A stretch of DNA of 49,715 nucleotides, taken from positions 1 through 49,715 of the forward strand of contig CAAEDN010000053.1 of NCBI GenBank assembly GCA_900754615.1. Reading direction: 5' to 3'. The notes below the pieces were generated by a model. The model saw nothing but the letters and a program-made list of their open reading frames with translations, searched no databases and was not told the DNA's origin. Made by a program: the position numbers and the translations under genes. The DNA is from an uncultured Holdemanella sp. GTDB lineage: Bacteria > Bacillota_I > Bacilli_A > Erysipelotrichales > Erysipelotrichaceae. Of the stretch, positions 1 through 7,882 are shown one piece after another; the first letter of the stretch is position 1, and each line of letters starts with the position of its first letter.

Positions 1-79
1 AGATACTGGCCTCTTTGCTCCAAGAGTTACCAGGTTAGGAGTTGCACCTAACTAAATCAACTGCACCGAACTGGCGCAC
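1..79 (-). mobile_element. 5' end of a group II intron (partial, runs off the window)
   Basis: Read on the minus strand, these 79 bases begin with GTGCGCC, the 5' signature of bacterial group II introns (GUGYG). They can then fold like the start of intron domain I: a hairpin GTTAGG...CCTAAC, followed by a second hairpin closed by CTGG...CCAG with an inner CTCT/AGAG stem. This order resembles my recollection of the start of the Ll.LtrB intron. No long ORF exists here and every frame stops quickly, as expected for the ribozyme part. The intron would start exactly after an ATG that overlaps the scpA stop. The reverse-transcriptase ORF, domain V and the 3' exon lie outside the window, so the call rests on the 5' end only. 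Confidence 0.6.
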
Positions 80-96
80 CATTATAAATCCTCTCT
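80..96 (-). promoter_or_regulatory. Ribosome binding site and start codon of the interrupted gene after scpA (probably scpB)
   Basis: On the minus strand AGAGAGG (90-96), seven bases, then ATG (80-82) form a good translation start. The ATG shares two bases with the scpA stop (TAATG). The reading frame closes after 15 codons because intron-like sequence begins directly after the ATG. scpB normally follows scpA, so this is most likely the scpB start. The identity of the downstream exon is inference. Confidence 0.5.
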
Positions 97-813
97 AGCA
101 ACCCAGATCATTTGATTTTCATCAATCGAATAGGTCATCCATTTATCATGTATTAAATCAAGTATTGATAAGAAAGTAACAATGACCATGTGCAGATTTG
201 TACAGTCTGAACATAAATCTTGAAAAGAAATTGAACCCGAAAGATGTTTCATTCTTTCCTTGATTTGCATAGCACGTTCTTCAATCGATAATTCTTTAAT
301 TGTAACTTTCGTTTCATAAGGCTGTAAAAGTTCCATACGAACGATACAATGGCGCATCGCTTTCATTAAATCATAAGGGGACTGTGCTTCTAAAGTATCG
401 CTTTCAACAGGCACTTTCCATTCCTCCACTAGACTTGAGACAGGGCGGGAAAAATGCAGCTGTCTTTGTTCATAATCTTCTTTTAATGCAAGACTTACTT
501 CTTTATATCTTTGATATTCTAACAAACGAGCCACTAATTGATCACGTTGATCCTCTTCATATTCTTCTTCAACTTCAACAGTTTCTCTTGGCAAAAGTTT
601 CTTCGATTTATATGCGATAAGACTTGCCAATTCGGATAAATATTCACTTGCCACTTCTAAATGCATATTCTGCATGGCATGAATATATTCAATATATTGT
701 GTTGCCAGAACATTCATATCTAAATCAAAAAGATCTAATTTATTTTCTTTGATTAAATGCAGCATCAAATCCAATGGACCTTCGAACTGATCTAATGTAA
801 TTAAAAAATCCAT
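82..813 (-). CDS. scpA: Segregation and condensation protein A
   Basis: ScpA is the kleisin subunit that bridges SMC heads in the SMC-ScpA-ScpB complex and helps condense and segregate the chromosome. The N-terminus has the typical LDQFEGPLDLML signature at about residues 7-18, followed by the helical LFDLDMNVLATQYIEYI stretch, an acidic middle (EVEEEYEEDQ) and a winged-helix C-terminus. The chosen ATG (811-813) gives 243 residues, normal for the family, and has GGGTGA seven bases upstream. An earlier in-frame ATG at 823-825 lies right after a TATAAT box and has no ribosome site. The neighbouring scpB appears disrupted, which would leave ScpA without its partner unless the intron splices. Confidence 0.93.
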   Translation of the reverse strand: MDFLITLDQFEGPLDLMLHLIKENKLDLFDLDMNVLATQYIEYIHAMQNMHLEVASEYLSELASLIAYKSKKLLPRETVEVEEEYEEDQRDQLVARLLEYQRYKEVSLALKEDYEQRQLHFSRPVSSLVEEWKVPVESDTLEAQSPYDLMKAMRHCIVRMELLQPYETKVTIKELSIEERAMQIKERMKHLSGSISFQDLCSDCTNLHMVIVTFLSILDLIHDKWMTYSIDENQMIWVAREDL

Positions 814-832
814 ACTATCACCCATATTATCT

Positions 833-883
833 ATTATAACAAATTTTAAAAAGCTTTTCATCTGTAACGACAAATGTTAGAAT
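833..883. promoter_or_regulatory. Overlapping divergent promoters for scpA and the amidase-like gene
   Basis: Leftward: ATGAAA (856-861), 17 bases, TATAAT (833-838), placing the scpA transcript start near 826, about 13 bases before its ATG. Rightward: TTTTCA (855-860), 17 bases, TAGAAT (878-883) with an upstream TG (extended -10). The two -35 hexamers occupy the same bases on opposite strands, so the promoters should compete for polymerase. Confidence 0.5.
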
Positions 884-904
884 AATTAAATAAGGGGGTA
901 TTCC

Positions 905-1615
905 ATGCGAAGAGCTATTCTCTTTTTAATTTTTGCATTATTTTTAGCTATGGTCATCCAGCCAAACTTAAATAAACAAATTAAAGAAACATCAACCATT
1001 GATGTGCCTGTCCAAGCTGATTCACAAACGACTGTCATCACAAATAATACAGTTTCCAATAAACAATCTAAATCCAAAGCCGTAATTTGTATTGATGCAA
1101 GCCATGGTGGAGATGATGCAGGCTATACAAATGATGGATATGCGAGTGAAAAAGATCTTAACCTTGCGATTGCAAAGAAAATAGGAGATGCCTTAGAAAA
1201 TGTCGGCTATAATGTTGTTTATACAAGAAGTGATGATTCTACATTAAATACTGAAGATCGTATCACTTCTTTAAATGCACAAAAAGCAGATTACTTAATT
1301 TCTATTCAAATGAATTCAAGTTCGGATTCTTTGTCTAAAGGCTATTCAATATTTACCCAGCCGAACGAAAAAATGATTCAACTGGCTAAAGAACTAGCAA
1401 GTACGATGAACTCTATTAATTTATCTCAATTTGAAGGAATAGATTCGGATCACTACGAAAACTTCCCGATTCTTTACGATAGTCAAATTCCATCTATTCT
1501 GTTAGAGCTGGGTTATTTAAGCAATACAGAAGATTATACAAAATTAACCAATGAAAGTTTCCAGGAAAAAATTGCGGATGCGATTGCAGAAAGCTTTCTA
1601 GATAAAATCAATTAA
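905..1615 (+). CDS. N-acetylmuramoyl-L-alanine amidase family protein with altered zinc site
   Basis: This is an Amidase_3-type protein of 236 residues. Residues 1-20 form a hydrophobic signal or anchor, about 21-58 a polar linker, and 59-235 the catalytic fold. Family zinc ligands are normally His, Glu, His. Here H67 (SHGG) and E82 (SEKD) are present, but the third ligand position in the SIHAN-type motif is Gln (LISIQMNSS, Q135). The late catalytic Glu is kept (E201 in LLELGYLSN). AGGGGG lies upstream of the ATG. It is expected outside the membrane and acting on cell-wall stem peptides, but the missing His suggests weakened activity or a binding role. A terminator follows immediately. Confidence 0.8.
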   Translation: MRRAILFLIFALFLAMVIQPNLNKQIKETSTIDVPVQADSQTTVITNNTVSNKQSKSKAVICIDASHGGDDAGYTNDGYASEKDLNLAIAKKIGDALENVGYNVVYTRSDDSTLNTEDRITSLNAQKADYLISIQMNSSSDSLSKGYSIFTQPNEKMIQLAKELASTMNSINLSQFEGIDSDHYENFPILYDSQIPSILLELGYLSNTEDYTKLTNESFQEKIADAIAESFLDKIN

Positions 1616-1637
1616 CACTCTTCGGAGTGTTTTTTTG
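1615..1637 (+). terminator. Intrinsic terminator after the amidase-like gene
   Basis: ACACTC, loop TTCG, GAGTGT, then a run of seven T including the last base of the stem. The very stable UUCG loop and T-tract make this a clear intrinsic terminator. Its tail runs into the next promoter, an extended -10 TGCTATAAT at 1638-1646. Confidence 0.85.
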
Positions 1638-1646
1638 TGCTATAAT
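1638..1646 (+). promoter_or_regulatory. Extended -10 promoter of the NUDIX/ATP-grasp operon
   Basis: TGCTATAAT is a perfect extended -10. No good -35 is visible because the upstream region is the terminator hairpin. It would start transcription about 20 bases before the NUDIX gene. Confidence 0.5.
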
Positions 1647-1671
1647 TTTTTTAAAAATGAGGTGTTTGTTT

Positions 1672-2187
1672 ATGAAAGAAAATTTGATATACAAAGGTAT
1701 TATTTTTGATTTAGTATCCAAAGATGTAAAAATCAAAGACAAATATTATAAACGCGATATTATTCGTCATCCCGGAGGTGTAGGTGTCATTTGTATTGTG
1801 GATGACAAGATTTTATTAGTAAAACAATTCCGTCCTGCAATCAACAAGGAAACTTTAGAAATTCCTGCCGGCAAACTTGAATATGGTGAAGATCCTATGG
1901 CTTGTGGATTACGCGAACTGAATGAAGAAACAGGTATGGAATGTGAAAAGTTAGAATTATTATTGAGTTTTGTTTCCACTCCTGGTTTTTGTGATGAAAG
2001 AATTTGGATCTATAAAGCCATCCATCCAAGAAAAGCGGATGTAAAATTAGCACTTGATGAAGATGAAGAAATCGATATCATATGGCTTGATTTAAAAACA
2101 GCCTATGAATATACAAGAAACGGTAAAATCGATGATGGAAAAACGGTGATTGCGATCAGTCAAATGATGGCAGAAAGGGGTGTATAA
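1672..2187 (+). CDS. NUDIX hydrolase, ADP-ribose pyrophosphatase type
   Basis: The 171-residue protein carries a perfect Nudix box at residues 67-89: G67, E73, R81-E82-L83, E85-E86, G88. These residues bind the metal ions that hydrolyse nucleoside diphosphates linked to another group. The upstream EIPAGKLE and the later TPGFCDERIWIY region fit the ADP-ribose pyrophosphatase subgroup (NudF-like), which splits ADP-ribose to AMP and ribose 5-phosphate. The start at 1672 has GAGGTG seven bases upstream; the longer in-frame extension has no ribosome site. The ATP-grasp gene begins three bases after its stop, so the two are cotranscribed. Confidence 0.85.
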   Translation: MKENLIYKGIIFDLVSKDVKIKDKYYKRDIIRHPGGVGVICIVDDKILLVKQFRPAINKETLEIPAGKLEYGEDPMACGLRELNEETGMECEKLELLLSFVSTPGFCDERIWIYKAIHPRKADVKLALDEDEEIDIIWLDLKTAYEYTRNGKIDDGKTVIAISQMMAERGV

Positions 2188-2190
2188 GCC

Positions 2191-3387
2191 ATGAATTTTG
2201 TAGTAATTTCACCCAACTATCCAGAAAGCTACTGGATGTTTTGTAGAGGATTAAAAGAAAATGGCGCAACAGTACTAGCTATTGTGGATACACCTTATAA
2301 TCAATTAAAAGATGAATTAAAACAATACTGTGATGTAATTTATGTCGTTCATAGTTTCCATGATTATGATGAAATGATTAAAGCCGTCGGATATTTCACT
2401 TTTAAATATGGCAAGATTGACTGGATTGAATCCAATAACGAGGCATGGTTAACTTTAGATGCTCGCTTACGTGATGATTTCAATGTAAAAACCGGTTTTT
2501 CTTTAGAAAGAATAGAAGAACTACAATCCAAATCGCAAATGAAAAAATATTATAAAGAGGCCAATGTACCCGTTGCTGATTATACCCTTTTACATACTTT
2601 AAAGGATGGACTAGATTTTGCAGAAAAAGTGGGTTATCCATTAGTTATGAAACCCGATCATGGTGTCGGAGCGAGCATGACTTACAAGATCATGAATCAG
2701 GAACAATTAGAATCCGTTTATATGCAGACAAAAGATCATTTAATGATTCTAGAACAATTCATTGATGGCAATGTTTTTACATTAGATGGAATTTGTGATG
2801 AGCATGGCAATATTCAATATTTGAATAGTTTAGAATATGTTGGTAATTGTATGGATTCCGTATTATATCAACAAAGTATTGGGTGCTACACACAATTTGA
2901 AATTAATGATGAATGTCGCGACATTGTTCAAAGAACAATTCATGCCTTTAAAATCAAGAATCGCTTCTTCCATTGTGAATTTTTCAGATTAAACCATGAC
3001 ACACAAGGCTTAGGCGAGAAAGGCCGTATCTTCGGCTTAGAAGTAAACTTCAGACCTCCAGGAGGATTCTGTCCAGATCTTATGAACTACGCTGGTGAAT
3101 TGGATGTCTATCGTTTATGGGCGGAGGTTATTTTAAAACAATCGGCTTCTTATTCGAAATTAAGAAGATATTCTGCTGGTTTTGTCGGTCGAAGAAATTC
3201 TATTAAGTATCAATATTCGACGAAACAAATTCAATCTATGTTTAAAGACGAGCTGATTGAAGTACTTTATTTACCAGAAGCTATCGCTGCCGCTATGGGC
3301 GATGTGGCCATCGTGGCAAAGTTTACAAGTCCTGCAAGACGAGAAGAATTCTTTAAGACAGCTCTATTAAGAAAGGATTGCCTATGA
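2191..3387 (+). CDS. ATP-grasp domain protein, substrate unknown
   Basis: The 398-residue protein has an N-terminal Rossmann-like half (residues 1-110, MNFVVISPNYPESYW), then an ATP-grasp fold. The central lysine motif is YPLVMKPDHGVGAS, the hinge is ILEQFIDGNVFTLDG, and the metal-binding E-x-N motif is GLEVNFRPPGG. ATP-grasp enzymes join a carboxylate to an amine or other nucleophile through an acyl phosphate. It resembles carbamoyl-phosphate synthase-like and D-Ala ligase-like members, but I do not recognise the substrate. AAAGGGGTG precedes the ATG. Its stop overlaps the start of the esterase gene (ATGA), which implies translational coupling and a shared pathway. Confidence 0.75.
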   Translation: MNFVVISPNYPESYWMFCRGLKENGATVLAIVDTPYNQLKDELKQYCDVIYVVHSFHDYDEMIKAVGYFTFKYGKIDWIESNNEAWLTLDARLRDDFNVKTGFSLERIEELQSKSQMKKYYKEANVPVADYTLLHTLKDGLDFAEKVGYPLVMKPDHGVGASMTYKIMNQEQLESVYMQTKDHLMILEQFIDGNVFTLDGICDEHGNIQYLNSLEYVGNCMDSVLYQQSIGCYTQFEINDECRDIVQRTIHAFKIKNRFFHCEFFRLNHDTQGLGEKGRIFGLEVNFRPPGGFCPDLMNYAGELDVYRLWAEVILKQSASYSKLRRYSAGFVGRRNSIKYQYSTKQIQSMFKDELIEVLYLPEAIAAAMGDVAIVAKFTSPARREEFFKTALLRKDCL

Positions 3388-4139
3388 TAATTGAAAAAGA
3401 GCTTTTCATGTCAAAACTTAACCAGAATCGTAAAATATTTATTTATATTCCGGATGATTATGATCAAAACACAAAACAATATCCTGTTCTTTATACGTTT
3501 GATGGTCACAATTTATTTCTTGACGAATATGCCACCTATGGCAACGCCATACATATTCATGAACACATTGAAAAACTAGGCTTAGATTTAATTGTGGTTG
3601 GACAAGAATGCTCACATGAAGGCAATGACCGCTTAAAAGAATATGCTCCCTACTCCTTTTATGATCCAGAATATGGTTCTTTTGAAGGCAAAGGTGATGA
3701 CACAATGGACTTCTTTATTCATGAATTAAAACCGTATATTGATCAAAATTATCGAACCAAGAAAACTCGGAAATATACCTTTATTGCTGGCAGCAGCTGT
3801 GGTGGTTTAATGAGTTTATTTGCAGCCTATAAATATTCAAATATCTATTCTAAGGCTGTCGTTGTATCTCCTTATATTCTAGAAAGCATGGATGCCATTC
3901 TAGATGATATTGCGAAACAAACAATCCAACGAAATACTTCGATCTATTTATCATGGGGATCTAAAGAAACAAGCTTAATGCATGAGTTTGTCTGGCAGAC
4001 AAAAGCATGTACAGAAATTGGAAATGCCTTATCCAATAAAAATGTCAAAATCTTATACAATGTGATTCCAGATGGAAGACATTGTGAAGAAGACTGGGAA
4101 AAAGAATGTGATACATTCCTTCCTTTCTTAGTCCAATGA
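3384..4139 (+). CDS. Putative esterase, alpha/beta-hydrolase fold (PHD/IroE-like)
   Basis: A 251-residue cytoplasmic protein without signal peptide. The nucleophile motif GSSCGG places the catalytic serine at S138. A His in DGRHCEEDW (H233) is the likely triad histidine, and YTFDGHNLF (37-45) and RLKEYAP are typical of the putative-esterase family that also contains enterochelin esterases. The start is the ATG at 3384, which overlaps the stop of the ATP-grasp gene by four bases; its own stop overlaps the next ATG in the same way. Such esterases cut ester or amide bonds of small molecules, so it may hydrolyse or release the ATP-grasp product. That link is inference. Confidence 0.72.
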   Translation: MIIEKELFMSKLNQNRKIFIYIPDDYDQNTKQYPVLYTFDGHNLFLDEYATYGNAIHIHEHIEKLGLDLIVVGQECSHEGNDRLKEYAPYSFYDPEYGSFEGKGDDTMDFFIHELKPYIDQNYRTKKTRKYTFIAGSSCGGLMSLFAAYKYSNIYSKAVVVSPYILESMDAILDDIAKQTIQRNTSIYLSWGSKETSLMHEFVWQTKACTEIGNALSNKNVKILYNVIPDGRHCEEDWEKECDTFLPFLVQ

Positions 4140-5209
4140 ATCGTAACGTAGTTATTCATAAGCTTGTAACCGATGCCCAACGTAAGATTGTAATTAGTGA
4201 TATTCATGGAAATTTAGATTTGTACAAAAAATTATTAGAAAAAATCCATTATATGCCCAATGAAGATTGTTTGATTCTTTTAGGTGACCTTATTGAAAAA
4301 GGTCCAAAAAATCTGGATACCTTGCATTACATTATGCATCAAGTACAAACGGAAGATGTGCATTGTATTATGGGAAATTGTGATTTTATTGCAAAAAACG
4401 TTCTCTATTCTTATCGATTAGATTTTTTACAACATGTTCTTAGTTTTCGTAAAGAAAGTTTGATTCATGAAATGGCGCAAAGCCTAGGTTTAGAAATAAA
4501 TAAAGAATGTAATATGTCGAGTCTTTGTCAGAAATTAAGAAAGCATTTTTTAAAGGAATTATGTTTTTTAAATGATCTGCCACATGTGTTAGAAGATGAC
4601 AAACACATTTATGTACATGCTGGCATTGAAAGTAATGATAATTATGGAACAGACTTTAAACAAGTGATGACCCACGCTTTCTTTTTAGATACAAATGTTG
4701 TTTTTAAGAAAAATGTAATCGTTGGGCATATGCCAGTAACGGAATATTGTACGCATATCGCTTCTTTTGATCCAATTTATGATGTCAAGCACAATATTTA
4801 TAGTATTGATGGTGGAAATATGGTCAAATATGGAGGTCAGTTAAATGCGCTTATATTTGAAGCAAACAAAGTTAACATGGATCGATGTGATTTTCTTTTA
4901 GAAAGAAAAGTCGTTCATGATGTAGATTACCATACACAGATTCCTTTCTTTATTACATTCAATCATGGCCAAGTTCATGTTCTTGAACGTAATGAAATTC
5001 AATCTAAAGTTTATTGTCCATATAATCATCGGACTTTCTGGGTTGAAAATGAATTTGTGACAAAGGATATGAAGGCATTTGATTATACAAATTATGAAAT
5101 TCCATTAAAAAAAGGCGATACCGTAAAAGAGGTATTCGCCTATCAAGATAAAGTTCAAATTAAAAAGAATGGTATTCTAGGCTGGACCTATCGTTCAAAC
5201 CTAGAATAA
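4136..5209 (+). CDS. Metallophosphoesterase with SH3-like C-terminal domain
   Basis: The 357-residue protein shows the calcineurin-like metal motifs in order: SDIHGN (D22, H24), LLGDLIEKGP (D51), GNCD (N81, D83), YVHAG (H161) and VGHMP (H198). This is a two-metal phosphatase related to PrpE and diadenosine-tetraphosphatase enzymes. Residues about 255-357 lie outside the phosphatase fold; the end (GDTVKEVFAYQDKVQIKKNG, then GWTYRSNLE) resembles a bacterial SH3-like repeat. The ATG overlaps the esterase stop by four bases. It is the last gene of the set. Substrate is unknown. Confidence 0.75.
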   Translation: MNRNVVIHKLVTDAQRKIVISDIHGNLDLYKKLLEKIHYMPNEDCLILLGDLIEKGPKNLDTLHYIMHQVQTEDVHCIMGNCDFIAKNVLYSYRLDFLQHVLSFRKESLIHEMAQSLGLEINKECNMSSLCQKLRKHFLKELCFLNDLPHVLEDDKHIYVHAGIESNDNYGTDFKQVMTHAFFLDTNVVFKKNVIVGHMPVTEYCTHIASFDPIYDVKHNIYSIDGGNMVKYGGQLNALIFEANKVNMDRCDFLLERKVVHDVDYHTQIPFFITFNHGQVHVLERNEIQSKVYCPYNHRTFWVENEFVTKDMKAFDYTNYEIPLKKGDTVKEVFAYQDKVQIKKNGILGWTYRSNLE

Positions 5210-5228
5210 TACTATTCTTCTTTTTTTT
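5203..5228 (+). terminator. Terminator shared with the end of a convergent gene
   Basis: AGAATA, loop ATAC, TATTCT, then TC and eight T. The stem is short and AT-rich, but the T-tract is long. It overlaps the stop of the phosphoesterase gene and the last codons of the convergent threonine aldolase gene, whose stops are only two bases apart. Confidence 0.4.
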
Positions 5229-6249
5229 CGATTGCTGTTTTTAGATATCCACAAAGCTCTTCAACTTCTTCTTTAGTCGTATGCCAGCTTGTCACAAAAC
5301 GAATAACATAATGATCATCACATTTTTCCCAAATTTCAAAATCAACCTTTTCACTTAAGAATTGGTATTGTTCCTTTGAAACATTGACAAAGATCTGGTT
5401 TGTATCACTCTTCATAAATAAGGCATATCCAAGTTCTTGAAGTGTAGATTGAATTCCTTGTGCTAAAACAACCGAATGTTTTGCATAACTATAGAAAGCA
5501 TTGTGTTCAAACAAGCCTAAAAATTGAATGCCTAATAACCATCCTTTAGCAAGCATGGCGCCGTTTTGTTTCATCACAAAGCGGAAATATGGTTTTAATT
5601 CCGGATTTGTAATAACAACAGCTTCACCTATTAAAGCTCCATTTTTTGTGCCACCAATATAAAAAACATCGCATAAATTTGCCAAGTCATTTAATGAATA
5701 ATCGACTGTTGCTAATGCGACACCAAGTCTTGCACCATCCATCATTAAATAAAGCCCTAGCTCGTCACATACACGACGAATCTCTTTTAATTCATCGAAT
5801 GTATATACCGTTCCATATTCTGTAGCATTTGAAATATAAACCATTTTTGGATAGACCATGTGCTCATATGATAGCATATGTGCATCAAACACTTTTCGGA
5901 TATCTGAAGCATTGATCTTTCCTGCATAATTATTGACAGGAATAACTTTGTGTCCTACTGCTTCAATGGCTCCAGTTTCATGTGTTGCGATGTGACCAGT
6001 ATCACAAGCTATGACAGCTTCAAATGGTTTTAAGCAAGCTTTGATAATAGTTTGGTTAGTAATTGTTCCACCAACTAAAAAATGAATATCAACATCATAG
6101 TCTGGAATATGTTTTTTTATAGCTTCCTTTGCATTTTGGCAAATCTCATCCATACCATATCCAGTAAAAGAATGACCATTTGTGGTATTCATATATTCCA
6201 TTATTTCAGGAACACATCCTTGTCCATAATCATTTCTAAAAAATAACAT
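5212..6249 (-). CDS. ltaE: Low-specificity L-threonine aldolase
   Basis: A fold-type I PLP enzyme that splits threonine or allo-threonine into glycine and acetaldehyde. The early FRNDYGQGCVPEIM region, the GGTITNQ stretch, the HIATHETGAIEAVGHKV segment, the PLP-binding MMDGARLG, and the Schiff-base lysine in YIGGTKNGAL match the family. The ATG at 6247-6249 gives 345 residues and has GGGAG nine bases upstream; the longer TTG start lacks room for a ribosome site. It is convergent with the phosphoesterase gene and separated from the CoA-transferase operon by a terminator, so it is probably transcribed alone, perhaps from an extended -10 (TGTTACAAT). Confidence 0.88.
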   Translation of the reverse strand: MLFFRNDYGQGCVPEIMEYMNTTNGHSFTGYGMDEICQNAKEAIKKHIPDYDVDIHFLVGGTITNQTIIKACLKPFEAVIACDTGHIATHETGAIEAVGHKVIPVNNYAGKINASDIRKVFDAHMLSYEHMVYPKMVYISNATEYGTVYTFDELKEIRRVCDELGLYLMMDGARLGVALATVDYSLNDLANLCDVFYIGGTKNGALIGEAVVITNPELKPYFRFVMKQNGAMLAKGWLLGIQFLGLFEHNAFYSYAKHSVVLAQGIQSTLQELGYALFMKSDTNQIFVNVSKEQYQFLSEKVDFEIWEKCDDHYVIRFVTSWHTTKEEVEELCGYLKTAIEKKEE

Positions 6250-6280
6250 GTTTATCAACTCCCAAAATCATTGTAACACA

Positions 6281-6303
6281 AAAACAGGTCAAAAGACCTG
6301 TTT
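6281..6303 (-). terminator. Terminator at the end of the butyryl-CoA operon
   Basis: AACAGGTC, loop TTTT, GACCTGTT in the minus direction, followed by TTTG. It separates the CoA transferase gene from the threonine aldolase gene. It is fairly symmetric and could act from both sides. Confidence 0.65.
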
Positions 6304-6309
6304 AAGTTT

Positions 6310-7860
6310 TTATTCTTCTTTTAATCCCATAATTTCGTCAGTAAATAGACGTGCATCCATTAATTTCAAATCTTCAGCGATATATGGTTTAAATTCCATT
6401 TGGTCTAAGACATCTTTTTGTAAATCTACGCCTGGAGCAATTTCAATCAATGTTAATTTACCATCGATCAATTTAAATACAGCACGTTCAGTGATATACA
6501 AGACTTTTTGACCTGTTTCATTCGCATATTCTGCTGAGAATGTTACTTGCTCAATATGATTTTTGAATTTCTTGATTTGACCTTCTTGATCAATCGTCAA
6601 TTTACCATTACCAACAGTTTCTTTTAAACCTTTAGCTGTGAATGTTCCACAGTAAACGACAACAGGTGAAGTTTGTGTGATATTAATAAATCCACCACAT
6701 CCGGCAATTTTTGGTCCAAAACGAGATACATTGATATCCCCTTTCGCATCACATTCAGCAAGTCCTAAGAAGGCTTGGTCTAATCCACCACCATCATAGA
6801 AGTCAAACTGATATGTCTGGTCAATAATTGCATCTGGGTTTGTACATGCACCAAAGGCAGTTCCATTCATTGGTACACCACCAATTCCTCCGGCTTCAAC
6901 TGTCATCTGAAGTCCTGGAAGACCTTCTTCGTTGGCAACATTAGCGATACCTTCTGGCATACCAATTCCTAAGTTGATTACGGCCGATGGATCTAATTCC
7001 ATTGCAGCACGACGACAAACAACTTTACGTGCATTTAATGGCATTGGTTCAATTGAATCCACTGGCACACGGATTTCACCACAGAATGATGGATTATATG
7101 GATCTGAATATGTTTGCCAATGGTTTTCAGGTTTTGCAACAACGATCGCATCCACATAAATACCTGGAATTTTAACATCCATTGGTTTTAATGATCCTCG
7201 TTCTACAATTTTTTCAACCTGTAGAATAACTTTACCACCACTGTTTTTAACGGCTTGGGCAATACTGATGGAATCAAGAGTAGCCGCTTCTTTACACATT
7301 GAGCAGTTTCCATCTTCATCCGCATATGTACCACGAATTAATGCGATATCTAATGGGAATGATTTATAACGTAACCATTCTTCTCCATCCATATTGATCA
7401 ATTCAACTAAGTCTTCTTTAGTGCGTTCATTCATTTTCGCACCTTCTAGACGTGGGTCGATAAATGTTTTTAAACCAATTTTAGTGATAACACCAGGACG
7501 ATGTCCTGCAATTTCACGGAACATCAAACTGATTGTTCCAAGGGGTAAGTTATATCCTTCTACTTTATTTTCAAAAACTAATTTTTGGAAAGTTGGAATC
7601 AATCCCCAGTGACCACCAATGATTCTTTTTAACAATCCTTCGTGTCCCATGTGGTTCAATCCAAGATCTGGAGTACCATCCCCTACGCCGGCAGAGAACA
7701 TAACTGTTAAATCTCTTGGGTGTCCAGTTTCTAAGAAACTCTTTTCAATGGCAACACTAAGTTCTTGAGGGTGACCCATTCCGATAAATCCACCAACACC
7801 AATTTTATCACCATCTTTGATCATGCTGATGGCTTCTTGGGCTGACATTACTTTTGACAT
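6310..7860 (-). CDS. Acyl-CoA:acetate CoA transferase (propionate CoA-transferase/YdiF family)
   Basis: A 516-residue fused alpha-beta class I CoA transferase. The N-terminal half begins with the KIGVGGFIGMGHP oxyanion region, the C-terminal half with INLGIGMPEGIANVA. The catalytic glutamate that forms the glutamyl-CoA thioester is E322 in TVEAGGIGG. It is last in the bcd-etfBA-hbd-crt operon, 22 bases after crt, so the likely job is to swap CoA from butyryl-CoA (or acetoacetyl-CoA) to acetate as the final step of butyrate formation. This family is distinct from the But and AtoAD enzymes usually cited for that step, so substrate is inference. AAAGGAAG precedes the ATG. Confidence 0.85.
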   Translation of the reverse strand: MSKVMSAQEAISMIKDGDKIGVGGFIGMGHPQELSVAIEKSFLETGHPRDLTVMFSAGVGDGTPDLGLNHMGHEGLLKRIIGGHWGLIPTFQKLVFENKVEGYNLPLGTISLMFREIAGHRPGVITKIGLKTFIDPRLEGAKMNERTKEDLVELINMDGEEWLRYKSFPLDIALIRGTYADEDGNCSMCKEAATLDSISIAQAVKNSGGKVILQVEKIVERGSLKPMDVKIPGIYVDAIVVAKPENHWQTYSDPYNPSFCGEIRVPVDSIEPMPLNARKVVCRRAAMELDPSAVINLGIGMPEGIANVANEEGLPGLQMTVEAGGIGGVPMNGTAFGACTNPDAIIDQTYQFDFYDGGGLDQAFLGLAECDAKGDINVSRFGPKIAGCGGFINITQTSPVVVYCGTFTAKGLKETVGNGKLTIDQEGQIKKFKNHIEQVTFSAEYANETGQKVLYITERAVFKLIDGKLTLIEIAPGVDLQKDVLDQMEFKPYIAEDLKLMDARLFTDEIMGLKEE

Positions 7861-7882
7861 TTATATCTTCCTTTCAAATAAA

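Noticed and set aside
4370..4390. Loss of the GNHE motif in the phosphoesterase
   Set aside because: GNCD is the normal form in YfcE-type metallophosphoesterases, so it is not evidence of inactivity.
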